A program made the translations under genes and the position numbers. Positions 1 through 10,412 of a DNA stretch of 64,000 nucleotides are shown here, in pieces (the first letter of the stretch is position 1; each line of letters opens with the position of its first letter). The DNA lies in assembly GCF_040958095.1 (NCBI RefSeq), contig NC_091175.1, positions 18,264,195 to 18,328,194 of the forward strand. Direction: 5' to 3'. Origin of the DNA: Procambarus clarkii. Its lineage: Eukaryota > Arthropoda > Malacostraca > Decapoda > Cambaridae. Under the pieces are notes generated by a model. That model worked only from the letters and a program-made list of their open reading frames with translations. It did not search any database and was not told the DNA's origin.

Positions 1-262
1 TAGCAAACTGCCACCTAGGGAAGGAGAGGGGAGGACGAAAAGAGAAAAAGGAAACAAGGATGGGGAAATGGTCACTGCCATGGAGGTCATCAAGAACCTG
101 CCACGTGAAATCTAAGTTAAGAGAAGAAGAGCAAAGAGAAAGATCAAGACAGGAAAGGGTGCGAGTCCGAGAGTTCAAATGAGTGGGCTCACTAGAATTC
201 AGAAGAGACAGGGAAGAAAAGAGGATAAACGGCTCAAGAAGGAGACCTCGGGTATTCATGAG
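1..262 (-). mobile_element. LINE endonuclease fragment, second copy
   Basis: This stretch repeats, in the same orientation and with scattered mismatches, the endonuclease segment of the adjoining LINE at about 2863-3125. It is cut by the window edge. It lies directly after the truncated RNase H of the neighbouring copy, so two partial copies of one LINE family are joined head to tail. The junction is near 250-265, where similarity to the endonuclease segment ends and RNase H sequence begins. The piece is non-functional by itself. Confidence 0.8.
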
Positions 263-2615
263 AATGAATAACTGGATAAAAGTCGGAATAAGGAATACCT
301 TTACAGGAGATGGGACAAGTGCGAATAGCTTCCTTAGCGGCAGCATCCGCACGCTCATTTAAAGAGACACCAACATTGCTGGGAACCCAGCAAAACTCAT
401 CCGACTTAAATTTACTGGAGATAAGAAACAGCCAATGTTGAATCTCGATGACCACCGGGTGGACCGGATTAAAGGACCCTAAAGCCATGAGGGCACTAAG
501 AGAGTCAACTACCACCACAAAGGAGGATTGACACCGGGAAAGCAGGAGACGAAGAGCATAGAGAATAGCATAAAGTTCTGCTGTGAAGATGCTAGCCTCC
601 GGAGGAAGGCGACACATATAAGTGTGGTCAGGAAAAACAACAGCGTAGCCCACACCGTCAGCAGACTTAGACCCATCGGTGAAGATGGGAACGGAGTGGG
701 AGTGAGAAGAAAAGTGCTCAAGGAAGAGGCGTTTCAGAACGGTAGGAGGGGTAAAAGCTTTAGTAATGCGGGTGAGAGAAGTACAAAATTTGGGATGGGG
801 GACCCTCCACGGGGGCAGGGATGGAACAATACGAGGAGAAACATTGGTAATATGAACTGAAAGAGAATCTTGTAAGCGAGTTAAACGGACAGAAAGAGGG
901 AGGTGGTGAAGAGGAACAGGAACTACAGGAGGGGTAAAAGTCAAAGCACGATAGAGGCGAGAGTGAGGATGCTGGAAGGATCGCGAAAGATAGCGAAGAC
1001 TGTAGCAATCACGGCGGTCCTGGAGAGACAGGAAGCCAGTGTCAGCGTACAAGCTGAGGGCAGGAGTTGAACGAAAAGCACCAGAGCTGAGGCGCAACCC
1101 AGTATGGTGCAAAGGATCAAAACGGCGAAGAGTAGAAGGAGAAGCAGAAGAGTATGCAGGGCAATCATAATCGAGTTTAGACAGGACGAGGGAGGAATGC
1201 AAATAGAGGAGCGTGCGCCTATCCACTCCCCAAGAAGTATGGGACAAAACCTTAAGTAGGTTAAGGGCCTTAGAGCATTCAAAACGCAGGTAAGAGATAT
1301 GGGGCGACCAAGACAAAAGAGTGTCAAAGAATAACCCCAAAAGCTTTGCGGAACCTTTGTATTCAAGGGGATGGCCATAAAGTGACAAAGAGGGACGAAG
1401 AACGACCCGCTTCCGAGTAAAAGTCATGGCACAAGTCTTAGAAGTAGAAAACTTGAAGCCATGCTTGGTGGCCCAAGATGACACGGCATCAATCGCAAGT
1501 TGAAGCCGCCGTTGAAGGAGAGGTGAATCATCACCTTGACAGCAAAGAGTAAGATCGTCAACATAAAGAGCGGAGAAGATGCCAGAAGGAAGGGAGGAAA
1601 GAAGACCATTGAGGGCAACTAGAAAAAGAGTAGTACTCAGACCACTACCTTGGGGTAAACCTTCATACTGCTGAAATGAGGCAGAGAGAGTGGTACCAAG
1701 TCTGACTCGAAAGGTACGACGAGAGAGAAAGCTTTGAAGGAAGAGAGGGAGATTACCACGAAGACCAAAAGAACGAAGTTGGGACAGAATATGGTATCTC
1801 CAAGTCGTGTCATAAGCCTTTTCCAGGTCAAAAAGGACAGCAACAACGGAGGTCTTCGCAGCAAAAGCAGTACGAATATAGACCTCCAAGTTCACCAGGA
1901 CATCAGTCGTGCTGCGGCACTTGTGAAAACCAAATTGAGAAGGAGAGAGGTGGTGATGGTGTTCCAAGAACCACATCAGGCGGACATTTACCATACGCTC
2001 AAAGAGCTTGCAGACACAATTCGTGAGAGCAATACGGCGAAATTCCTTAAGGGACATACCGAGAGACCCTGGTTTCCGAATAGGGAGTACAACGGCATCG
2101 AGCCAGTCCTCAGGGACGGACGACGACTCCAAGACCTGGTTATACAGACTCAGTAAATACTGAGACGTGCACGGAGGGAGATGGCGAAGCATCTCATAAT
2201 GAACGTCATCCGAGCTCGCTGCTGTAGATCCGCAGAGGGCCAGGGCAGACTGAAGTTCAGAAAGAGAGAAAGGATCGTTATAGGGAAGGCGGAGATGAGT
2301 GTGGAAATCTAAAGGATAAGATTCAAGAACAGGCTTACGAAGAAGGAATGATTGAGGAAGATGAGAACCAGAGCTAACAGAAGAAAGGTGGGAACCCAGT
2401 TCGGTCGCGACCTGCACTGGGTCCGCCACAAGAGTACCACGGAGGTGGAGAACCGGCGAGACATCTGGAATGAACTTGCCCGCAATCTTGCAGATCTTCT
2501 TCCACATCTGCGGCAGAGGAGTATCGGACGTAATGGTGGAAACATAAGATTTCCAACTCTCACGTTTAGCTGTACGGATGGTCCTACGGGCCACCGCACT
2601 TGCCTTCCGAAACAA
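262..2615 (-). CDS. LINE ORF2, reverse transcriptase and RNase H part
   Basis: A 793-residue open frame (the frame itself runs to 234, past the junction into the second copy). The RT fingers and palm occupy about residues 150-420, with the motifs FDLEKAYDT, GLPQGSGLS and the catalytic box YVDD. RNase H lies near residues 640-770: the metal-binding start IFTDGSK, then ELYAILYAL, then DSLSAL and a terminal NERADAAAKEA. These residues are what an active enzyme needs. The frame is preceded by an in-frame TGA that separates it from the upstream linker in the same frame, so the stated start is only the first Met after the lesion. The last few residues are altered by the junction with the second LINE fragment. 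Confidence 0.88.
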
Positions 2616-2779
2616 AATAAAAGAATCAGCCGTCTGTCAGCGTCGGTGTTTCTTCCAGGCTGCACGCTTACAGCGGACAGCCCGAGCACAGTCCGCATTC
2701 CACCAGGGAACGCACTTCCGCGTACCCCGGGAGGAAGAGCGAGGAATAGAGCGGAGGGCAGCGTCGAAAACAGTGTCAT

Positions 2780-3556
2780 TTAAAAAAGGAGGGTGCGAGG
2801 AAGAGGCAGAGAGGAGAGGTCAGATAGAGTAGTACGGAGGGTAAATAGGTTCCAGTCAGTCTTGGCAAACTGCCACCTACGGAAGGAGAGCGGAGGGTGG
2901 AAGGAGAAAAAGGAAACGAGGATGGGGAAATGATCACTGTTATGGAGGTCATCAAGAACCCGCCACGTGAAATCTAAGTAAAGGGACGACGAGCAGAGAG
3001 AAAGATCAAGACAGGAAAGGGTGCGAGTTCGAGAGTCCACATGAGTGGGCTCACCAGAATTCAGATGAGATAGAGAAGAAGCGAGGACGAACAGTTCGAG
3101 GAGACGCCCTCGGGTGTTTGTCAGAATATCACCCCAGAGGGTATGTCGACAGTTGAAATCACCCAAAAGGAGCACCGGCTCTGGCAAGGAGTCCAGGAGG
3201 TGCTTAAGATCAGGAAGGGAAAGCGGGACATTTGGGGGGAGATAAATGGAACAGACTGTATACCATTTACCCACAAAAACACGGGCAGCAGAACAATGGA
3301 TAGGTGGCGGAAGAAGTAGAGGGACGAAGGGAATATCAGAACGAATTAAGAGAGCAGTAGAGTTATGGGCCCCAGCAAGAGCTGGGGGGGGGGGGAGGGA
3401 AAGAAAGGAATAACCACGAAAGTGACCAGGACGAGCACCAAGCATTGGTTCCTGGAGACAAACACAAAGTGGTGTAAACTGTGTAATTAGAAGTTGGAGT
3501 TCATGGAAGTTGGCATAAAATCCACGAATATTCCACTGAAGAATAGACATTATCAA
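2780..3556 (-). CDS. LINE ORF2, AP-type endonuclease part
   Basis: The frame starts with a Met next to the sequence SILQWNIRG, the usual N-terminal Asn motif of exonuclease-endonuclease-phosphatase enzymes. It continues with a catalytic CLQEP, then LGDFNCRH near the middle and SDHFPI near the end, all expected for a LINE endonuclease that nicks target DNA. The frame ends at a T-run frameshift; the downstream sequence to the RT part is still recognisable in another frame. The ORF1 stop lies about 60 bases downstream of this start, so ORF1 and ORF2 overlap slightly, as is common in this group. Confidence 0.87.
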   Translation of the reverse strand: MIMSILQWNIRGFYANFHELQLLITQFTPLCVCLQEPMLGARPGHFRGYSFLSLPPPPALAGAHNSTALLIRSDIPFVPLLLPPPIHCSAARVFVGKWYTVCSIYLPPNVPLSLPDLKHLLDSLPEPVLLLGDFNCRHTLWGDILTNTRGRLLELFVLASSLSHLNSGEPTHVDSRTRTLSCLDLSLCSSSLYLDFTWRVLDDLHNSDHFPILVSFFSFHPPLSFRRWQFAKTDWNLFTLRTTLSDLSSLPLPRTLLF

Positions 3557-3609
3557 AGAGAAAGGACAGTAACAGAAAACAAGAAAGGAACAAAGGTAAA
3601 GAAGAACAC

Positions 3610-5467
3610 AGTTTATTAAAGAATCTCAGGATCAGGGTCAGGGTTAGGGGGCATGGGTAAACTGAGTAAGGATAGAGGGAAGGAAGCGGAGCAGACAAGA
3701 GGCGGACTGACAGGGTCCGGAGGAGGAGACAACTGAGAGGGTCAAGCAAAGACAGCTGGAGAAGGGGGGCAGAAATCACGGAGTGCACCTCAGCAAGGGC
3801 AGCAACCGAGAGGGAATTGGGGGCGAAAGAAACCTCCATAACTGGGACAGGGGGTCCGACCACTGAAATGGGAGGGGACGTAGTGACAGAGTCAGAGGGA
3901 GGGGGCGAGGAAGAAAGCGATAACTTCTTACCCGCTGGAGAGGAAGAAGAAGAACCAGGCTTACGTTTCTGACTCGAAAGAGACAGGCGTACCAGTAACA
4001 ATGTACCGGGCGACAGACTCAATGGTCTCAGCAGGAGAAGAGGAACTGGAGCGAACACGAAGATTGCTGGGAAGATGAATATCAGCCTGGACAGACAGGT
4101 GGCGCAGAGGGTCAAGAGACTGGGGGGAGGGTCGGGAAGAAAGAGTGGGGGGAGATGGGGAAGAAGACAATGGAGATATGGCGGACTGGGTAGGAAGGGG
4201 GGAAACCCCAGACGGAGAACCAGGCGGGAGACCTGGCGGGACAGGAGGCAAAGGAATATGGGGAGGAGGTGGTGGGTGTGGTTGGGTATAAGGCCTGGAA
4301 ACGGTTGTGAGACTGAGGAAGGTGGGAAGGACGAGGAGAGGTAGAACGCAACACACGAGCGTAGGATACGCCCGCGAAAGGGGTGAGACGACGAATTTGG
4401 CGTCTCACTTCAGGAAAAGACAGACGATCACGGTGCTTCAAGTTGAGGACGGCTTCCTCGAGTTTGTAGTGTATACACGAGCGTGAGAAAGTAGGGTGGG
4501 CCTCACCGCAATTGAAGCTGCGAGCCTGGGGAGAAGTGCACTCGGACTTAGAATGACTATCATCCCCACACATGGGGCACAGATACACAGTACTGGTGCA
4601 TTTGAGGACACCGTGCCCGAACTTCCAACACTTATTGCAAAGTCTAGGAGAGGGAATGCACTCCTGAACGGAGCATTTGGCACCAGCAAGAATAATAGAG
4701 GGCGGAAGGGCCCTACTATCAAGGTGATTTTAACAACTCGAAGGGGCTGACGGCGACGACCACGAGGGGGTCGAGTAAACGTGTCCACCTGGAGGACAGA
4801 ATGGCCTTGGACTTTCGAGGATATGTTTAATATCCTCATGGCAATCTTTGAGGTCCCGAACACCAGTTGCAACATGGTGTGGGAGAACAGTGCCAACACT
4901 GGCATTTAACCGAGCATTTTTGGAGACCCGAACAGGGGTCTCTCCAATGCAGGACAAAGCGGCTAAGCGAGTAGCTGCATCCTGAGAAGGAGCAGCGACG
5001 ACACGCATACTGTAACTGGTGGAGTTAAAAGTAACAGAGGCATCTACTGAATCAACAAGGTGTTTATGGAGGGAGAAATCGTCAGGAGTAGAATCCAGAT
5101 GGTGGAGATCAAAGTATTTAGCCCACGTAGCGGGACCAATCAAGGCGTTGTAAGTATTAGTACAAGAAGAGATCGTGTGAGTGCGGCCGTGGCGGGTACG
5201 GCGTTGAGAACCCCCTGAGAGAGAGGGGGTAAAAGGCGTAGTAGTCACAATGAGACGGAGCCGTGCCAGGGGACGAGGTGGTCACCACTGGGGACTGAGA
5301 ACTCGACCCTACCGCAGAGGAGGGAGGGGAGCTGAGGGGAGCAGTCAGGGGGTCGGGGCCCAATGCAGCGGGGCTACAAGGCCTGGTCTTCCAACACAGT
5401 CCGACCCGGGGGCTTGGTCGCCCACCCCACGAGCCTGAGAAGGAACAAGGGAAACATTATCAGCCAT
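3610..5467 (-). pseudogene. LINE ORF1, gag-like with CCHC zinc knuckles, frameshifted
   Basis: The likely start is the ATG at 5467 (MADNVSLVPS). An RRM-like nucleic-acid-binding region lies around 4730-5150. Two CCHC knuckles follow near 4570-4660, CNKCWKFGHGVLKC and CPMCGDDSHSKSEC, and a third knuckle-like unit has Ser where the first Cys should be. A Pro/Ser-rich tail ends near 3615. The parts lie in different frames, so several indels have accumulated. ORF1 proteins of this class coat the LINE RNA in the cytoplasm and help retrotransposition. Confidence 0.75.
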
Positions 5468-6030
5468 GAAAACAAGGAAAAAACTTTCATTCACGAATGT
5501 GCCCCCAAACCCACCATGGAGCCACAATTAGAGGCAGGACACCCAACAAGAAGCTATCGCCGATCTTGCCGGCCCCCCCTCCCCCCCAGGGGTGCGTCGT
5601 GAGTATACGCCCCACAAACGCCACCTTTAAGAACCGTCAGTCCGTCGAGATCGGGTTCAGTGACGAAAGGAGGATTGACAATAAAAGGTTCCCCTCACTC
5701 TCGACGTTGGGTACTACAGTTCTACGGGTGCAAGAGTATGCCTCCTCAAACACCCGGGCGTCAAAATAGAAGTCCAAGAGAATAATCAAAACGGGCGAAA
5801 GGTCGGCAGGAAATGACAATTAGAAAGGAGAAGAGGGGGAGGGGGGGGTAGAAAAACGAAACACAAGGAAAAGGAAAAGAGTTCTGGCAAGATTGGTAAT
5901 GACAGCAGCCGGAGCATAAGGCTCCAAAAGGACAGAGGACTGACCCATGGAGCATCACACTCAGGCAGCCGCCCACTAAGCCCCCTCACGGCGACAACAA
6001 GCCAGAAAGGGAGGGGGCGTCGGTGACGAG
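5468..6030 (-). other. 5' untranslated region of the LINE
   Basis: C/G-rich sequence upstream of ORF1 with no convincing frame. The 5' boundary near 6030 is inferred from the abrupt change to AT-rich sequence with repeated TCTAAATATG motifs. Confidence 0.45.
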
Positions 6031-7290
6031 TACCCGGCCTTTGGTCTAAATATGATGTTTATACCTGCCTTTGATCTAAATATGCAACGTTAGGCTTAAT
6101 ATAAGCTATCTTAGGCCTAATTTAGTATGTGTTGTGTACTAGGCCTAGGAAAGCTTAGTAGAGTAGCACGAAACTTTTTCGTCCCCTCTACTAAATTATT
6201 AGTACAAAGTATGAACATTAACTACAAATTACGCCTGTATTTGGCTGTTTGCCCGTATGGCCGAAAATGGACCTAATTCGAAATTGAAAAAGATTTGAAA
6301 ATAAATTTGGGATAGTTTTTTTCCAAAACAGTAAATTAAGGGTCTTCTGGTAGATTAGGAGGGCAGGAAATTATCCTAAAGTTTCAAAACGTCATGAAAA
6401 ACATTAATTGAAAGTTTCCTCTTAACCTTTCCGAATAAGCCGGAGGACTCAAACAGAAAACTGAACAGTACATCACTTTTGTGAGGCGATTTAATTTCAA
6501 ATTATGTCCATTTTTGGCCATAGTGCATACGAGCGAAAATTGACATTATTTTTAAGAGGACGAGTTGAGGAGCTGCATCAGTCTATTTTTGTACGTTCGA
6601 TCAAATAGTTGTTACACAGCATTCTCATTCTGGAGGATGGGTTATTTAAAAAGACATTGCTGAAAACAATTTGTCAAAGTTAATTCCAACAAATATCTAC
6701 ATTTATCAACACACATTCCACATATACCTACAAGAGCTCTGGGTGAAATGTGCCATAAATGAAGTGTACTTTAAGAAGTTCGTGTTGTACTTATGGTGTA
6801 CTATAAATGTCATGCAAGAAAATTGATCGCTACCTATTGAACAGAAATGTCATTTTGGCTAATTCAGTAATACAAAACATGAACGCTTGGATTCGGCAGA
6901 ACAATCTGCTATGCTCGACAAGATAGGCTATTTCTTCCTTCCGAATGATAATACTAAGCTACTATCCCTTTGAGATGTATTTCATTGTCTCAATAAACGT
7001 ACTTGAACTTGAGTACTATCACTTCTGTACGTACTACCATTTGTAGTACGTACAGTACGTACTTCTGTACGTACTATTGTAGTACGTACGTACTACAATG
7101 TACCTTCTTGTACACACAAGAAGGTACATTGGGATTGTGAGGATACATAGCAAAGTAATTACATTCTTGTAAAGCCACTAGTACGCGCAGCGTTTCGGTC
7201 ATATATATATCGAAGTTCTATGTATAGCTAGGCGTACGTTGGGTTGGGTTAGGTGTTTAGATTTTGTTGGCGATTATTTGCATTTGAAGT
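6031..7290. other. AT-rich intergenic stretch
   Basis: No gene seen. It contains a short interspersed repeat around 6955-7015, recurring at 12640-12715 and 18688-18760 and recognisable by ATTGAGACAATAA. It also holds GTAC-rich palindromes and a hairpin (7020-7131), and a partial copy of the CGAAACGC tail repeat (7160-7200). Confidence 0.5.
7096..7131. repeat. Perfect hairpin, 16-bp arms with 4-base loop
   Basis: Arms 7096-7111 and 7116-7131 are exact reverse complements. Just upstream (7027-7095) the motif GTACGTAC recurs many times, making a cluster of short palindromes. Confidence 0.8.
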
Positions 7291-7533
7291 ACGTGGGTGA
7301 AGCATTTTCAGCAACCCGTCCTCGACTCAAGTCCATTACATCCAACGGTCAACCCCACAGACGATTGATTGATGAAGATTCAGCTACCCAAAAGGTGGCA
7401 CGGGCATGAATAGCCCGTAAGTGGTGGCCCTTTTGAGCCATTACCAGTATCAAGAGCTGATACTGGAGATCTGTGAAGGTGCGACTGCACCCTGCGTGAC
7501 GGGAGATGTCTCCCGTGACCCCACAGACGCATT

Positions 7534-8244
7534 CCAGCCCGTCCTCCAAACAAAGACTCAAAAGTGATTCCATGCATCCGCCAACCCCCCCCCCCCCTGT
7601 TTATGAATAAAAACGGTTTACACAAGACTCACAACTGATTTCGTTGGAACACTTCCGGAACAAGTGCTTCACTGACGAATTTTGTTCGGACCACAACGCT
7701 GTAAATGCTTCACCCACATACTACAAATACAAATAAACGCCAACAGAACCTAAACACCTAGCCTAACCTATGCCTATATATGCACAATATGCTAATATAT
7801 TATAATATTAATTTATATTTGAGAAAATTCCCGATACGAATGAACAGCATGTAAAAGTTTATGAATGCGTCTGTGAGGTCGACCACTGGATGTAATGGAC
7901 TTGAGTCTAGGACGGGTTGTACGCATTCATAAACTTTTACATGCTGTTCATTCAAAATGGGAATTTTCTCAAATATAAATAAATATTATAACTAGCATAT
8001 TGTGCATATAAATAGGCATAGGTTAGGTGTTTATGTTCTGTTGGCGATTATTTGAATTTGTAGTACGTGGGTGAAGCATTTACAGCGTTGTGATTCGAAC
8101 AAAATTCGTCAGTGAAGCACTTGTTCTGGAAGTGTTCGAACGAAATCAATTGTGAGTCTTGTGTAAACCGTTTTTATTCATAAACAGGGAGTTTGGCGGA
8201 TGCATGCAATCACTTTTGAAGTCTTTGTTTCGAGGACGGGCTGG
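7534..8244. mobile_element. Foldback pair of an approx. 370-bp MITE-like element
   Basis: The left arm 7534-7870 and right arm 7921-8244 are near-perfect reverse complements around a 50-base spacer. Each arm is one copy of a repeat that begins CCCGTCCTCGACTCAAG and ends GGAGGACGGGCTG, so single copies have about 9-bp terminal inverted repeats. A further partial unit sits at 7297-7350 and a decayed one near 8270-8335. Other copies are at 15041-15412, 15603-15797 and 18273-18420. No coding capacity; superfamily not assigned. Confidence 0.7.
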
Positions 8245-8867
8245 CTATTTTCAGAACATGGATGAAGCATTTATAGAGGTGTGATTCGAACAGAGGACGT
8301 GAACAAAGCACTTGAGGATTAACGAGCAGTTGGCGTTTGTTTATGAGGATAGGCTGACAATATATGCTTTTTCTAAAATATACGGTTCTCTCAATGTAAC
8401 TACTGATGTTCTACAATACAAAGCAAATTATTAAATTAAACGATTTGCGAGAAAAAATGTGTCCTACAACATTGAACGGAGACAGCCAGCGGCCGCTGCG
8501 CATGATTGAATTACCCGTTAAGTTGTTTCTACCATCCTCAATTGTTTTGCTAATTATGGAGCGATGGTTTCCTTGCACGTCGCCGAGAACTGCGTCGCAC
8601 TGTGACAACGGTCGCCACTAGTGTAGGTTCTCCACGATTTTCCTAATATATTTTGCGGCTGGTGTGTAAGAGGCTTTTTACGGTGACGATTGGTGCTTTG
8701 CGAGATTACTGACGCTGTAATAATTTTTTGTTTTAATGAACATAGTTTCGCATTTTTATCATTCTGATTGATAAAATTCCAGTTTTGTTGCTAATATGGA
8801 GCTTCCAGGTTGATTTGTGATCTTGTACGTATTATAGTTTCAGATACGTGCTCGTCTCCTTTTAAAT

Positions 8868-10412
8868 ATGGAAAATGAAGAAATTCACCCGGTCGACGTG
8901 TCTCCAGGACATCTCGACCTGTCTGAAGGTGACGAGGCTAACTTGACTGTGGCTGATGCTGACTACTCGGCGGGGCCCCTTAGCGAGTCTAGACACTACG
9001 TCACTGAAGCCAGCTCGGGACCCAAAGAAAATATCATCCAGGGCGTCTCCCACAACAAATTCAACTTCTTGAGCTGGTTGCCCTACCTGAACTCCACTAA
9101 TGGGACTGACGCAGACTCTGACATCCTTGAAGATGAACCAGAGGATCCTGAGAAAGCCAAAATAAGGCGCTGGCTAATAGTCTGCGTTGCTCTTATCGTG
9201 GCTATTATGGTGGCTGCGTACGTTTTCAAACGTTTAAAGAGCGGTAAGGTTCCCCCACCTCTTAAATGTGTTGCACTTGTAAGTAGGTGTTTAGTCTTTA
9301 AACTGCTTCGCAACTTTAAATTTGTGAAAGAAACGTGGAGATTTAAGTTATGGATAAATTTAACTGTCCTATGAATCTTGGACAATATCAAAGCTTAATT
9401 TTGCTCCCATATTTATCCTTTAATATTAAAGCGTTACTCTTCCCAGATTTAAAAAAAAAATAATCTTAACAGCATTTTTTCACAATGGCAGCATCGGATT
9501 ACTGTAGAGGGAACTTTTTAAGGGATTGCCAACATGCTTACTCCTGGTTAAAATGTTTAATCGTTCCCCCTAAACTACACTAATATTAAATAAATGTTTA
9601 CTTGCGTAAGCTTCTCATATTTTGGATTAAATCTATTACATAAATTTTAATTCCGACCTGTGTTCCCAGCAGCATGGAGAACTTGGCCCCGAAGTCCCCT
9701 TCGACGACGCCTAGGAGCTTTGTTCCCGAACTGGTTCCCAGAGATCTCTGATGACCCTTTGCTGGAACCACAAGAAAAGGCGAATATTGCCCACGCAAGC
9801 ACTGGATCCAATAACGACGAGAACGCAGGAACTTCAGAGGTTAAAAAAGGGGCGTCCCTGACAGATGAGGTTTCGCAAGAGGCTACCCAGATAAAAGCAG
9901 AGGGAGATTCGCAGAAAGATGACCAGACAGAAGCTAGTGAAGCGGAGAAAGTGGCAGCCGTTGACAATGAAGAGCACGTTCCTCTGGAAGAAGGAAAGAA
10001 AGATGTAGAGAGGGATGCCCATTCTCCTGCCAAGAAAGATGCCGAGGTGGGAGCCACGGATGATGCCCAGCAGCTTACCAAGGAAGAAGCCGCAGATAAT
10101 GCCCAGGCGGAAGCTCATCATCCTGCCAAGAAAGATACCCAGGCGGAGGCTACAGATGCCCAGCAGGTTACAAAGGTAGAAGCCACGGATGATACCCATC
10201 AGGTTGCCCAGGCAGATGCCCAGCAGCTTACCAAGGGAGAAGCCGCAGATAATACCCAGGCGGAAGCCCTTTCTCCTGCCAAGAAAGATACCCAGGCAGA
10301 AACTACAGATGCCCAACAGCTTATCCAGGCGGAAGCTGCAGATATCCAGGCGGATGCCCAACAGGTTGCCACAGATGATGCCCAGCAGGTTGTACAGGCG
10401 GAAACCTCTTAA
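8868..10412 (+). CDS. Gene A: single-pass membrane protein with acidic DAQQ-repeat tail
   Basis: Two exons, 8868-9243 and 9673-10412, joined at a phase-1 GT..AG intron, give 371 residues without a stop. Residues 1-100 are acidic and carry sequons NLT, NST and NGT. A hydrophobic helix spans residues 102-120 (WLIVCVALIVAIMVAAYVF) followed by KRLK. There is no N-terminal signal peptide, so an N-outside (type III) orientation is inferred from the sequons. The tail is rich in Ala, Gln, Glu and Lys, and from about residue 235 repeats units starting DAQQ (six times) with PAKKDTQAE between. The start ATG follows an AT-rich leader. An AATAAA lies at 10607. The gene resembles B and C in layout. Function unknown; no family recognised. 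Confidence 0.7.

Larger units (their letters stand above)
262..6030 (-). mobile_element. I/Nimb-like non-LTR retrotransposon (LINE), nearly full length but decayed
   Basis: Read on the minus strand the element has a GC-rich 5' region (about 6030-5468), a gag-like ORF1 with CCHC knuckles, then ORF2 with an AP-type endonuclease, a reverse transcriptase and an RNase H. This order is that of the I group of LINEs; the exact clade is tentative. The 3' side is truncated inside or just after RNase H, because the Cys-rich C-terminal domain seen in relics at 53640-54060 and 55084-55462 is absent. ORF1 is broken across several frames, and ORF2 has at least one frameshift (in a T run near 2780) and one in-frame stop (near 2640), so the copy is inactive. 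The low amount of damage suggests a fairly young insertion. Confidence 0.85.
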
